64,000 nt of DNA, taken from Achromobacter anxifer (GTDB lineage: Bacteria > Pseudomonadota > Gammaproteobacteria > Burkholderiales > Burkholderiaceae_B). The position numbers were made by a program, and so were the translations under genes. Positions 38,662-46,967 of the stretch are shown piece after piece. How positions within the stretch are numbered: position 1 is the stretch's first letter; each line of letters opens with the position of its first letter. The notes beneath the pieces are model-generated. The model saw only the letters and a list, made by a program, of their open reading frames with translations, was not told where the DNA came from and ran no database searches. The stretch is from contig NZ_CAHLAR010000006.1 in the NCBI RefSeq assembly GCF_903652925.1, forward strand, positions 310,001 through 374,000, read 5' to 3'.

Positions 38662-39495
38662 ATGAAGCCCGCAACCCTCAACCAGTATGGCCAGCGCCTG
38701 GAACCCGTCCTGCGCTGGCTGGCAAGCCACCCCGATGCCGACCCGGACCTGTACCGGCTGGCCGAGCTGGCCTGTCTGTCGCCGTACCACTTCCATCGCG
38801 TCTACCGCGCCATGATGGGAGAGACGGTGAACGCCACCGTGCAGCGCATCCGCATGCACCGCGCGGCGGTGGCGCTGGGGAATTCCGAGGCTTCCTTGCG
38901 CGAGGTGGCGCAGCGCGCCGGCTATGAGTCGGACGCGGCGTTCAACCGGGCATTCGGCGCGACCTTCGGCATATCGCCGGGGCGCTACCGGGCTGTCCGC
39001 TCCCGTCCCTTCGACCCACAGGAGCTAGGCATGTATCCCATCAAGATCGAAACCTTTCCCGGCGCAACGCTCGCGGTCCTGTCGCATCGCGGCAGCTATC
39101 AGGAAATCGGCCCGCTGTTCACGCGCGCCTTCATGCTGGCCGTCAGCCGCGGCATTGCGCAGCCGGAATCCATCGGCTATGGCGTGTACTTCGACGACCC
39201 CGAACAGGTGCCGGCCAGCCAGCTGCGCTCCATGGCCGGCATGTCGGTGGCGCCCGACGCCGATCTGGGCGGCGAGCTGGAACGCTTCGAGATTCCCGAA
39301 GGCCGCTGCGCCATCCTGACCTACACCGGGCCCTACAACGAGATGGACAAGGCCTACAACTGGATGTTCTCGGAATGGCTGCCCGGCAGCGGCGAGGTGC
39401 CGGCGGATTTCCCCATGTTCGAGCAGTACCTGAACGATCCGCGCACCACGCCGCCGGCGCAATTGCAGACGCGCATCTGCATGCCGCTGAAATAG
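38662..39495 (+). CDS. AraC family regulator with GyrI-like effector domain
   Basis: 277 aa. Residues 15-110 form the AraC double helix-turn-helix (LAELACLSPYHFHRVYRAMM and GYESDAAFNRAFGATFGISP). Residues about 125-277 form a GyrI-like small-molecule-binding domain, the Rob/MarA-related arrangement used in multidrug response. AAGGAG precedes the ATG. No target gene is obvious nearby. Confidence 0.9.
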   Translation: MKPATLNQYGQRLEPVLRWLASHPDADPDLYRLAELACLSPYHFHRVYRAMMGETVNATVQRIRMHRAAVALGNSEASLREVAQRAGYESDAAFNRAFGATFGISPGRYRAVRSRPFDPQELGMYPIKIETFPGATLAVLSHRGSYQEIGPLFTRAFMLAVSRGIAQPESIGYGVYFDDPEQVPASQLRSMAGMSVAPDADLGGELERFEIPEGRCAILTYTGPYNEMDKAYNWMFSEWLPGSGEVPADFPMFEQYLNDPRTTPPAQLQTRICMPLK

Positions 39496-39525
39496 CGGGC
39501 GGACGCGCGTCTGCGTCTGGCGCGC

Positions 39526-40806
39526 TTAGCGCGCCGGCGTCTGGAAACTGACCTGGGCGGGACGGCCCGGCAGATTCAGGGTCGCAGTGGCGGGCGGCGT
39601 GGTGGCCACCACCTGGCCCGCGCGCAGCACCAACAGGCGGGTGGCGCGCAGGCGCAGCGCCTCGACGGCGTCGCGCGCCTGCAGCAGCACCAGGTCGGCG
39701 CGCTTGCCGACGGCCAGGCCGGTTTCGTCCAGGCCCAGGATCTGGGCGGGCGTGGTGGTGACGGCCTCGAAACAGGCGCGCATGGCGTCCTGGCCCGTCA
39801 TCTGGGCCACGTGCAGGCCCATGTGCGCCACTTCCAGCATGTCGCCCGAGCCCAGGCTGTACCAGGGGTCCATCACGCAGTCATGGCCGAAGGCCACGGG
39901 CACGCCGGCGGCCAGCAGCTCGGGCACGCGCGTCATGCCGCGGCGCTTCGGATAGGTGTCGTGGCGGCCCTGCAGCGTGATGTTGATCAGCGGATTGGCG
40001 ATGGCGGCCACGCCGGCTTCGCGCATCAGCGGGATCAGTTTGGAGACGTAGTAGTTGTCCATGGAGTGCATGGACGTCAGATGCGAACCCGTCACGCGGC
40101 CCTGCAGGCCCAGGCGCTGCGTGTGGTACGCCAGCGTCTCGATGTGGCGCGACAGCGGGTCGTCGCTTTCGTCGCAGTGCATGTCCACGCGCAGGCCGCG
40201 TTCGGCGGCCAGTTCGCACAGGATGCGCACCGATTCCGCGCCGTCCTGCATGGTGCGTTCGAAATGCGGAATGCCGCCCACCACGTCCACGCCCATGTCC
40301 AGCGCGCGCTTGAGGTTGTCCAGGGCGCCGGGGGCGCGCAGCACGCCGTCCTGCGGAAAGGCCACCAGTTGCAGGTCCAGGTAGGGTTTGACCTTCTCGC
40401 GCACGTGCAGCAGCGCTTCGGTGGCCAAGAGGCGCGGATCGCACACGTCCACGTGCGAACGGATCGCCAGCAGGCCGCGTGCCACTGCCCAGTCGCAATA
40501 GGCCAGCGCGCGCTCGACCAGCGCTTCCTGGGTCAGCAGCGGCTTGAGCTCGCCCCACAGCGCGATGCCTTCCAGCAGCGTGCCCGACTGGTTCACCCGT
40601 GGCAGTCCGAAGGACAACGTGGAGTCCATGTGGAAGTGCGCGTCGACGAAAGGCGGCGCCACCAGCTGGCCGCCCGCGTCCACGGTCTGCGCGGCCTCGG
40701 CCTTCAGCGCCGGCTCCAGCGCCACGATGCGGCCGCCGGCGATGCCGATGTCGATGTTCTGGCGGCCATCGGGCAGCGTGCAGTGTCTGAGTATCAGGTC
40801 GAGCAT
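39526..40806 (-). CDS. codA: Cytosine deaminase (CodA-type amidohydrolase)
   Basis: 426-aa amidohydrolase converting cytosine to uracil and ammonia, or a close relative acting on isoguanine or creatinine. Metal ligands are visible as HxH in VDAHFHMDST, a His in RVDMHCDESDD, and the Asp in FGHDCVMDPW. The start at 40806 has an AGGA at the right distance; an in-frame ATG at 40830 is possible. It lies downstream of the BMP-type transporter on the same strand, suggesting that imported nucleosides or bases are its substrates. Confidence 0.88.
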   Translation of the reverse strand: MLDLILRHCTLPDGRQNIDIGIAGGRIVALEPALKAEAAQTVDAGGQLVAPPFVDAHFHMDSTLSFGLPRVNQSGTLLEGIALWGELKPLLTQEALVERALAYCDWAVARGLLAIRSHVDVCDPRLLATEALLHVREKVKPYLDLQLVAFPQDGVLRAPGALDNLKRALDMGVDVVGGIPHFERTMQDGAESVRILCELAAERGLRVDMHCDESDDPLSRHIETLAYHTQRLGLQGRVTGSHLTSMHSMDNYYVSKLIPLMREAGVAAIANPLINITLQGRHDTYPKRRGMTRVPELLAAGVPVAFGHDCVMDPWYSLGSGDMLEVAHMGLHVAQMTGQDAMRACFEAVTTTPAQILGLDETGLAVGKRADLVLLQARDAVEALRLRATRLLVLRAGQVVATTPPATATLNLPGRPAQVSFQTPAR

Positions 40807-40933
40807 GGTGTTCCTAGCGGAAGATTTCATTGTTCATGGTACTGCGCAAGCCCTTCGCCGCACGAAACCGGCGTCACCCCATCCGGGTCGCATGGAGCCG
40901 GCTCTGCCGGTCCATCGCGACGCCCCTGGGGGA

Positions 40934-40946
40934 AGCGCGCAGCGCT
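40934..40946. repeat. GC-rich hairpin between transporter and codA
   Basis: AGCGC-GCA-GCGCT inside a G-rich stretch (40924-40957). It resembles the short palindromic intergenic repeats common in this bacterial family. It may separate codA expression from the transporter genes. Confidence 0.35.
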
Positions 40947-40956
40947 CGGGGGGGCC

Positions 40957-41907
40957 CTACCTTTCTCCCTTACGGTAGGGCTTCATCAACGCCTGCGGGT
41001 AGGCGGCGCGGCGCGCCATCACCACCAGGGCGAGGATGGACAGGACGTAGGGCAGCATCAGGTAGACCTGGTACGGCAGTTCAGGCATGCCGGGCAGCGC
41101 TGCGCCGCCCTGCTGCATGCGCAGCTGCAATGCGTCGAAGAAGGCGAAGATCAGCGCGCCGACGAGCGCCTTGCCGGGCCGCCACGAGGCGAACACGACC
41201 AGCGCCACGCAGACCCAGCCGCGGCCGTTGACCATGTTGAAGAAGAAGGCGTTGAACGCCGCCAGGGTCAGGAAGCTGCCCGCCACGCCCATCAGCGCGG
41301 AGCCCGCCACGATGGCGCCCATGCGCAGGCGCGTCACCGACAGGCCCTGTCCTTCGGCGGCGGCCGGGTTCTCGCCCACCATGCGGATCGCCAGGCCGAC
41401 GGGCGTACGGTTCAGCACCCAGGCCAGGATGGGCACCGCGGCCAGCGCCAGCAAGGTCATGGGCGTCTGCCCCGCCAGCACCGGGCCGATGAACGGTATG
41501 CCGTCCAGGAATTTCATCTCGGCGAACGGCGTGATCGTGGGCGGCGTGTTCACGCTGGGGAACGTGACGCGATAGGCGAAGTAGCTCAGGCTGGTGGCCA
41601 GCAGGGTCACGCCCAGGCCGGACACGTGCTGCGACAGGCCCAGCGGCACAGTCAGTACGGCGTGCAGCAGGCCGAACACGGCGCCCGCGAAAGCGGCCGC
41701 CAGCACGCCCACGTAGAGTGGCGCGCCCAGGTACACCACCAGCCAGCCGGTGAAGGCGCCGGCGGCCATGATGCCTTCGATGCCCAGATTCAGCACGCCC
41801 GCGCGTTCGCACAGCAGCACGCCCAGCGTGCCCAGTATCAACGGCGTGGCCAGGCGCAGCACCGCCACCCAGAACGCCGAAGAACTCATCAGATCCATCC
41901 ATTCCAT
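40957..41907 (-). CDS. Nucleoside-type ABC transporter permease (YufQ-like)
   Basis: 316-aa permease of the branched-chain/BMP group with eight to nine hydrophobic segments (LRLATPLILGTLGVLLCERA, VLNLGIEGIMAAGA). The latter, NLGIEG, is conserved in the group. GAGGAG precedes the ATG 10 bp after the previous gene. Confidence 0.9.
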   Translation of the reverse strand: MEWMDLMSSSAFWVAVLRLATPLILGTLGVLLCERAGVLNLGIEGIMAAGAFTGWLVVYLGAPLYVGVLAAAFAGAVFGLLHAVLTVPLGLSQHVSGLGVTLLATSLSYFAYRVTFPSVNTPPTITPFAEMKFLDGIPFIGPVLAGQTPMTLLALAAVPILAWVLNRTPVGLAIRMVGENPAAAEGQGLSVTRLRMGAIVAGSALMGVAGSFLTLAAFNAFFFNMVNGRGWVCVALVVFASWRPGKALVGALIFAFFDALQLRMQQGGAALPGMPELPYQVYLMLPYVLSILALVVMARRAAYPQALMKPYRKGER

Positions 41908-41917
41908 GGCGCGCTCC

Positions 41918-42991
41918 TCAAGCCCGGTTGCGGCGCAGGCGGTACTGCGCGAATAGCGTCGCGACCAGCATGGCGAGCAACGAAGTGGCGACGATGACGT
42001 CGGCGATGTAGTTCGGCACCGAGATGGCGCGGCTCATGCTGTCCGCGCCCACCAGCATGCCGGCCACGAACAGGCTGGCCAGGATCACGCCTAGCGGATG
42101 CAGGCCGGCCAGCATGGCGACCACCACGCCGGTGTAGCCATAGCCCGGCGACATGTCGAGCGTGACGTAGCCGGTGCGGCCCGCCACCTCGATCGCGCCC
42201 GCCAGGCCGGCCAGCGCGCCCGACAGCATGGCGGTGCCCAGCATCACGCGGTTGACCGGCAGGCCCAGGAAGCGCGAGGCGTGCGCGTTGGCGCCGACTG
42301 CGCGCATCTGGAAGCCGAACACCGTGTAGCGGTTCAGCAGCCACAGGCCCAGCGCCAGGCCCGCGGCCCACAAGAGGCCGGTATGGGCGCGCGTGCGCTC
42401 GATCAGCTTGCCGAGTTCCAGGTCGCCGTTGAGCGCCACGGACTGCGGCCAGCCCATGGCCATGGGATCCTTCATGGGGCCGTCCAGCATCATGGACACG
42501 AACAGCAGCACGATGAAGTTGCCCAGCAGCGTGGTCACCACTTCGTCCACGCCCAGGCGGGTCTTGAGGATGGCGGGGATCAGCAGCAGCAAGGCGCCGG
42601 CCAGCGCCGCAGCCAGCATCATGCCGGCGAAGAGCGCGGGCACGGGCAGGTCGAAGCCGGTGCCGTCATGCAGGCCGCCCACCGCCACCGCGGCCAGCGC
42701 GCCCAGGTACAGCTGGCCCTCGGCGCCGATGTTGTAGAAGCGCGCGCGGAATGCCACGGCACAGGCCAGGCCGGTCAGCATCAGCGGGGTGGCGCGGGTC
42801 AGCGTTTCCGACAGGGCGAAGCGCGAGCCGAACGCGCCTTCGAACAGCAGGGCGTAAGTGCGGCCCACGGGGGCGCCGGCCCAGGCCACCAGCAGGGTGC
42901 AGACCGCCAGCGTGAAGGCGATGGCCGCGAAAGGGGCCAGGGCCAGCGCCAGGCGGCTGGGCTCCGGGCGGCGTTCCAGGATCAGTTTCAT
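41918..42991 (-). CDS. Nucleoside-type ABC transporter permease (YufP-like)
   Basis: 357-aa permease, partner of the next gene. It has nine to ten hydrophobic segments and the group-specific FYNIGAEGQLYLGALAAVAV. The N-terminus (MKLILERRPEPSR) is cytoplasmic. It follows the ATPase gene by 49 bp. Confidence 0.9.
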   Translation of the reverse strand: MKLILERRPEPSRLALALAPFAAIAFTLAVCTLLVAWAGAPVGRTYALLFEGAFGSRFALSETLTRATPLMLTGLACAVAFRARFYNIGAEGQLYLGALAAVAVGGLHDGTGFDLPVPALFAGMMLAAALAGALLLLIPAILKTRLGVDEVVTTLLGNFIVLLFVSMMLDGPMKDPMAMGWPQSVALNGDLELGKLIERTRAHTGLLWAAGLALGLWLLNRYTVFGFQMRAVGANAHASRFLGLPVNRVMLGTAMLSGALAGLAGAIEVAGRTGYVTLDMSPGYGYTGVVVAMLAGLHPLGVILASLFVAGMLVGADSMSRAISVPNYIADVIVATSLLAMLVATLFAQYRLRRNRA

Positions 42992-43040
42992 GCGAGTAAT
43001 GCTCGGTAGGAGGTGGTGTCGCGCGGCAGGGAGGCTGTGT

Positions 43041-44570
43041 TCATCCCTGCGTGCCCGTCATGGCCAGACCCACCGTGGCGGGCGTCCATTCGGATACCGG
43101 CTTCACGGCGATCAGCTTGCCGCCGCACAGCACCGCGATGCGGTCGGCCAGCGCGAAGATCTCTTCCAGGTCTTCGGAGACCAGCAAGACGCCGGCGCCG
43201 CGCGTGCGCGCCGCCAGCAGCTGTTCGCGCACGTAGGCGACCGCGCCGATGTCCAGGCCCCAGGTGGGCTGGTCGGCCACGATGAAGCGCGGCTCGCGCG
43301 CCAGCGTGCGGCCCAGGATCAGCTTCTGCATATTGCCGCCGGACAGGCTGCGGGTGCGCACGTCCAGCGACGCGGCGCGCACGTCGAACTGCTTGGCCAG
43401 CTTCTGCGCGTAGGCGCGGCCGGCGCGGGCGCGGATCAGGCCCCAGCGCGCGAAGCGCCGGTCCTTCAGGTCTTCGACGATGGCGTTTTCCCACAGCGGG
43501 CTGTCGCCGATCACGCCTTCGCCATGGCGGTCTTCCGGGATGCGGCCGACGTGGGCGGCGGTCCAGCCGGCCGGCGTCGTCGGCGCCGCCGCATGTTCGG
43601 GGCCGAGACGGATGGTGCCTTCCGAGGGCTGGCGCAGGCCGGTCAGCACCGACACCAGCGCCTGCTGGCCGTTGCCGGCCACGCCCGCGATTGCCACGAT
43701 CTCGTGCTTGTGGATAACCAGGTCCAGGCTGTCCAGGCGCGGCGCGCCGTCGCGGGCGTCGCGCACGGTCACTTGCGACAGGGTCACCACGGGCGCGGCC
43801 TGCTCGGCGGCGGCCACCGCTTCGGCGTGCGGCATGACGACCTTGCGGCCCACCATCAGCTCGGCCAGTTCGGCCGGACTGGTGTCCGCGGTGTCACGCT
43901 CGGCCACCAGCTTGCCCTGGCGCAGCACCGCCACGCGGCCCGACACGGCCATCACCTCGTCCAGCTTGTGCGAAATGAAGATGACGGCCAGGCCTTCGTC
44001 GACAAAGCCGCGCAAGGTGGCGAACAGGTCCTGCACTTCCTGCGGCGTGAGCACGGCGGTGGGCTCGTCCAGGATCAGGACGCGCGCCCCGCGGTAGAGC
44101 GCCTTCAGGATTTCGACGCGCTGCTTCTCGCCGACCGACAGCGTGCCGACGCGCGCGTCCGGATCCACGCCCAGGCCGAAGCGCTGGCCGAGTTCCACCA
44201 GGCGCTGGCGCGCCTTGCCGCGGCCGGACGCCAGCTTCCACAGCGGTTCCGTGCCGACCATGATGTTGTCCAGCACGGTCAGGTTGTCGGCCAGCGTGAA
44301 GTGCTGGTGCACCATGCCGACCCCGGCCGCCAGCGCGGCGTCTGGCCGCCCAGGGGGCAAGGGCTGGCCGAAGACTTCGATGTTGCCGGCGTCGGCCACG
44401 TAATGGCCGAACAGGATCGACACCAGGGTCGATTTGCCGGCGCCGTTCTCGCCCAGCAATGCCAACACTTCGCCCTGGCGCAGCGTGAGCGATACGTCGT
44501 CATTGGCCGTCAGGCTGCCGAAGCGTTTGGTGATCCCCGTCAGTTGCAGGGCGAGAGGCGCTGGTTTCAT
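43041..44570 (-). CDS. Nucleoside-type ABC transporter ATPase, two ABC modules (YufO-like)
   Basis: 509 aa with duplicated ATPase modules. The first is canonical (Walker A GENGAGKST, signature LSVGEKQR, Walker B LILDEPTAVLTP). In the second, the Walker A is AGVAGNGQQ and lacks the Lys-Ser, the signature is LSGGNMQK and Walker B reads FIVADQPTWGLD. This asymmetry is normal for the sugar/BMP class. It overlaps the binding-protein stop in an ATGA. A TTATCCACA DnaA-box sequence lies inside (43709-43717). Confidence 0.93.
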   Translation of the reverse strand: MKPAPLALQLTGITKRFGSLTANDDVSLTLRQGEVLALLGENGAGKSTLVSILFGHYVADAGNIEVFGQPLPPGRPDAALAAGVGMVHQHFTLADNLTVLDNIMVGTEPLWKLASGRGKARQRLVELGQRFGLGVDPDARVGTLSVGEKQRVEILKALYRGARVLILDEPTAVLTPQEVQDLFATLRGFVDEGLAVIFISHKLDEVMAVSGRVAVLRQGKLVAERDTADTSPAELAELMVGRKVVMPHAEAVAAAEQAAPVVTLSQVTVRDARDGAPRLDSLDLVIHKHEIVAIAGVAGNGQQALVSVLTGLRQPSEGTIRLGPEHAAAPTTPAGWTAAHVGRIPEDRHGEGVIGDSPLWENAIVEDLKDRRFARWGLIRARAGRAYAQKLAKQFDVRAASLDVRTRSLSGGNMQKLILGRTLAREPRFIVADQPTWGLDIGAVAYVREQLLAARTRGAGVLLVSEDLEEIFALADRIAVLCGGKLIAVKPVSEWTPATVGLAMTGTQG

Positions 44571-45598
44571 CGTGCCGAGGACTTGGGTTCTTTGTCGTTG
44601 ACCTTGACGGTGAAGCTGCCGTCCAGGATGGCCTTCTGCTTGGCCTGGACCTTGGCCATCAGGTCGGCGGGGATCTTGCTTTCGAAGGTGCCCAGCGGCG
44701 CCAGCGACGAACCCTGGTGCTTCATCAGCGAGTACTGGCCGTAGTCATCGGCCTTGAACGTGCCGGCGCGCACCTGCTTGAGCGCTTCCTCGATGGTGGG
44801 CTCCATGCTCCACAGCGCCGAGGCGACCACGGTGTCCGGGTACTGCTGCTGCGTATCGATCACGTTGCCGATGGCCAGCTTGCCGCGCTCCTTGGCGGCG
44901 TCCGACACGCCGAAGCGCTCGGCGTAGAGCACGTCCGCGCCCTTGTCGATCATGGCGAAGGCGGCTTCCTTGGCCTTCGGGGGATCGAACCAGGAGCCGA
45001 TGAAGGTCACGGTGAACTCGGCCTGCGGGTTCACTTCCTTGGCGCCTTCGATGAAGGCGTGCATCAGGCGGTTCACTTCAGGAATGGGGTAGCCGCCGAC
45101 CAGGCCGATCTTGCCGGTCTTGCTCATGCCGCCGGCAATCATGCCGGTCAGGTAGGCGGGTTCCTGGATGTAGTTGTCGAATACCGAGAAGTTGGGCTGC
45201 TGCGGCTTGCCCGAGGAACCCATCAGGAAGGCGGTCTGCGGATAGTCCTTGGCCACCTTGCGGGCGGCGGCCTCCACCGCGAAGGCCTCGCCCACCACCA
45301 GCTTGTTGCCCTGCTCGGCGTACTGGCGCATCACGCGCTCGTAGTCGGCGTTGGTGACGTTTTCCGAGAACGTGTATTCGATCTCGCCGCGGTCACGGGC
45401 CGCGACCAGTGCCTTGTGGATGCGCGACACCCATTGCTGTTCGACCGGCACCGTGTAGATGGCGGCGACCTTGGTCTTGGCGGGCGCCTGGGCCTGGGCG
45501 GCGCCCGCGAACAGCAGCGCGCCGGCAGCGGCGGCGGCCAGCTTGAGCAGGCCGCGGCGGGCGATGCCGGCGACGGACGGGGTGGAAGAGGCTTTCAT
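44567..45598 (-). CDS. BMP family periplasmic binding protein
   Basis: 343 aa, BmpA/PnrA/Med family, whose members bind purine nucleosides. A twin-arginine-like but probably Sec signal (GIARRGLLKLAAAAAGALLF) ends near AQAQA. Diagnostic is KVAAIYTVPVEQQWVSRIHK. TAGGAG precedes the ATG at 45598. It is the first gene of the transporter operon and has a long structured leader. Confidence 0.92.
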   Translation of the reverse strand: MKASSTPSVAGIARRGLLKLAAAAAGALLFAGAAQAQAPAKTKVAAIYTVPVEQQWVSRIHKALVAARDRGEIEYTFSENVTNADYERVMRQYAEQGNKLVVGEAFAVEAAARKVAKDYPQTAFLMGSSGKPQQPNFSVFDNYIQEPAYLTGMIAGGMSKTGKIGLVGGYPIPEVNRLMHAFIEGAKEVNPQAEFTVTFIGSWFDPPKAKEAAFAMIDKGADVLYAERFGVSDAAKERGKLAIGNVIDTQQQYPDTVVASALWSMEPTIEEALKQVRAGTFKADDYGQYSLMKHQGSSLAPLGTFESKIPADLMAKVQAKQKAILDGSFTVKVNDKEPKSSAR

Positions 45599-45761
45599 GC
45601 AGGTGACTCCTACGCGGGGAGGGAAAGGGACGGGGAATGGCGGCGATGCGGGCCCGGCGCCGTGCCGCGCGCGGCGCAAGCGCGCACGCGGCCGCGGCCT
45701 GGTTCCATATGGCCGCGGCCGGCAGGCGTGCCGGGGCGAGCGTACGGAAACGAGGGCGTGG

Positions 45762-45811
45762 GATCGGTCATCGGATGGGAGCGCCAGGAGACGCGCCCCA
45801 TCCGAATGATC
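45762..45811 (-). ncRNA. Long hairpin in the BMP operon leader
   Basis: 8-bp stem CGGATGGG/CCCATCCG (45772-45779 with 45797-45804) extended inward by GCGC/GCGC with one bulged A, and outward by GATC/GATC (45762-45765 with 45808-45811). It lies in the untranslated stretch between the candidate promoter and the binding-protein gene. Confidence 0.5.
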
Positions 45812-45846
45812 GGGTTCGCAGCCAGCCCTGGCGAAGCAAGTTGTAT

Positions 45847-45888
45847 GCCATGGGGCATTCCCGCGACAAGTCGGGGAAACCTGATGGC
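45847..45888 (-). ncRNA. Candidate aptamer hairpin at the start of the BMP operon leader
   Basis: On the minus strand an elongated hairpin: GCCAT/ATGGC, internal loop CA/CC, GG/CC, internal loop TTT/AATG, CCC/GGG, one bulged C, CGA/TCG, loop CTTG. Its first base is about two nucleotides after the transcription start predicted from the TATAAT at 45897-45902. The symmetric internal loops and position suggest a small ligand-sensing RNA; I do not recognise a known class. Confidence 0.4.
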
Positions 45889-45896
45889 CGGGCAGG

Positions 45897-45902
45897 ATTA
45901 TA
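45897..45902 (-). promoter_or_regulatory. Perfect -10 box for the BMP operon
   Basis: TATAAT on the minus strand, about 300 nt before the binding-protein gene. No good -35 lies 16-18 nt upstream (CCACCA at 17), so an activator is likely if this is the promoter. Confidence 0.5.
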
Positions 45903-45953
45903 GGCACCCTGGCGGGGATTGGTGGCACCAGGACGGTGCGCGGCGTCGCAAGG

Positions 45954-45981
45954 GGTGGACAGAGTGCTTCTTGTGTCCACC
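45954..45981. repeat. Inverted repeat, possible operator
   Basis: GGTGGACA (45954-45961) and TGTCCACC (45974-45981), 12-nt spacer, about 50 bp upstream of the BMP operon -10. It is followed directly by a GTCAG-N5-CTGAC repeat (45982-45996). These could be operators for the BMP operon or for the divergent RNA/abi unit. Confidence 0.45.
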
Positions 45982-46096
45982 GTCAGCGGGTCTGACAGTG
46001 CGCCGGGGCAAGGTCCGATGGGCCCGCGGACGCCGCATCATTGATGCCTAGAGCACTGTCTGGCTGAGGGAGGCAGGAAACAGCAGGGGCAGGCGC

Positions 46097-46229
46097 CGGC
46101 CGGTCTGACGGCGCGGGCGGGCGGATTAGACGAACCGGCCGCACAAATAGGGAGGCCCCACCGAAGCGGGGCCATCGTTCGGACCTAGTTGCATCACCGG
46201 CATTCACATCCGGGAGTGGCTTTCCTAGG
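46097..46229 (+). ncRNA. Structured RNA candidate upstream of the Abi_2 gene (pseudoknot plus bulged hairpin)
   Basis: Three elements in a row. An 8-bp stem 46097-46104/46134-46141. An H-type pseudoknot: stem 1 GGCCCC/GGGGCC (46154-46159 with 46168-46173) and stem 2 CCGAA/TTCGG (46161-46165 with 46178-46182), with loops of 1, 2 and 4 nt. An elongated hairpin: CCTAG/CTAGG (46184-46188 with 46225-46229), then GC/GC, CA/TG and CCGG/CCGG separated by internal loops, apical loop 46201-46209. It ends 96 nt before the abi start. Structured RNAs (called abiF motif) are known beside Abi_2 genes; membership of this sequence is inferred, not checked. Confidence 0.5.
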
Positions 46230-46325
46230 GCAGCGCTGGGACTGTACCGGTTTCTGGCATGCCCTTCAACCAGGTTTTCGGCGGCGCGTGTGGGGGCGCC
46301 CTTCGATAGGCGGAGAACAGGACTA

Positions 46326-46967
46326 ATGGAATGGGAACTGCGGGTAACGGTGTTCTCTGCGCCCAGAATGGGGCGTTATCTGAACAAGTATGGCGGGGAC
46401 GCGCTGCGTGCTGCCGTTGCCTACGATCACAACGTCCTGCTGGCGCAGGCGTTGATGCCTGCCTTGCAGACCCTCGAAATAGTGCTTCGGAATGCCATCC
46501 ATCGAAGCCTGAGCAGGTCGATGGGAAATCCCGACTGGTGGAATGGTCTGCCCATGCCCGAATTCGATTGGCTGCACGCCGCGGTGAACGATGCGGGAAA
46601 CAAGATCCAACGACGCCGGGAACGCGTCACCATCGACAAGATCGTGGCCGAATTGACCTTTGGATCGTGGACCCGGCTGTTCAATGCGCAACACGGACGC
46701 ACGCTATGGGGGCGTCTTCTGCTGGCGTTTCCGACCTGCCCCAAGATAAAGCGCCAGCGCGGTCCTATCAGTTCGTCGCTGAACCGCATCCGCGATCTGC
46801 GAAACCGCGTCATGCACCACGAGCCATTGCTTTGGGTGGCCCCGTCCGTGAAAGAGATTCACGCCGACATCCTGGAGGTCCTGGACTGGATCGACCCGGG
46901 CATCAACCTCTGGCTCGCCCGGCATGACGCCTTGCCGGCGAAGTGGGCTGAAGGCGTGGCGATCTGA
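46326..46967 (+). CDS. Abi_2 family HEPN protein (abortive-infection or toxin candidate)
   Basis: 213 aa, predicted all-helical and cytoplasmic. Two conserved Abi_2 blocks are visible: LQTLEIVLRNAIHRSLS (R55-N-x2-H59) and RIRDLRNRVMHHEPLLW, where R159-N-x3-H164 fits the R-x4-6-H catalytic motif of HEPN ribonucleases. The ATG at 46326 follows AGGA; a GTG at 46290 would add 12 residues. The gene is about 57-60% GC in sample lines, clearly below its neighbours, suggesting transfer. No partner protein is encoded, but a structured RNA candidate lies directly upstream. Likely role: RNA cleavage on phage infection or loss of the RNA antitoxin. Confidence 0.8.
   Translation: MEWELRVTVFSAPRMGRYLNKYGGDALRAAVAYDHNVLLAQALMPALQTLEIVLRNAIHRSLSRSMGNPDWWNGLPMPEFDWLHAAVNDAGNKIQRRRERVTIDKIVAELTFGSWTRLFNAQHGRTLWGRLLLAFPTCPKIKRQRGPISSSLNRIRDLRNRVMHHEPLLWVAPSVKEIHADILEVLDWIDPGINLWLARHDALPAKWAEGVAI

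Noticed and set aside
43041-43700. Second ATPase module of the BMP ATPase as degenerate or broken
   Set aside because: The missing Walker A Lys-Ser in the second module is the normal state for this class of duplicated ATPases.
45762-45811. Transcription terminator in the BMP leader
   Set aside because: The hairpin is strong but no T-run follows on the minus strand, so attenuation by this element alone is not supported.
46154-46173. Simple intrinsic terminator
   Set aside because: No T-run follows on either strand and the loop is complementary to downstream sequence, which fits a pseudoknot better.
45900-46320. RNase P RNA (rnpB) in the structured gene-poor stretch
   Set aside because: The conserved class A blocks (GAGGAAAGTCCGGGC and ACAGAA-type segments) are not present in order on either strand.
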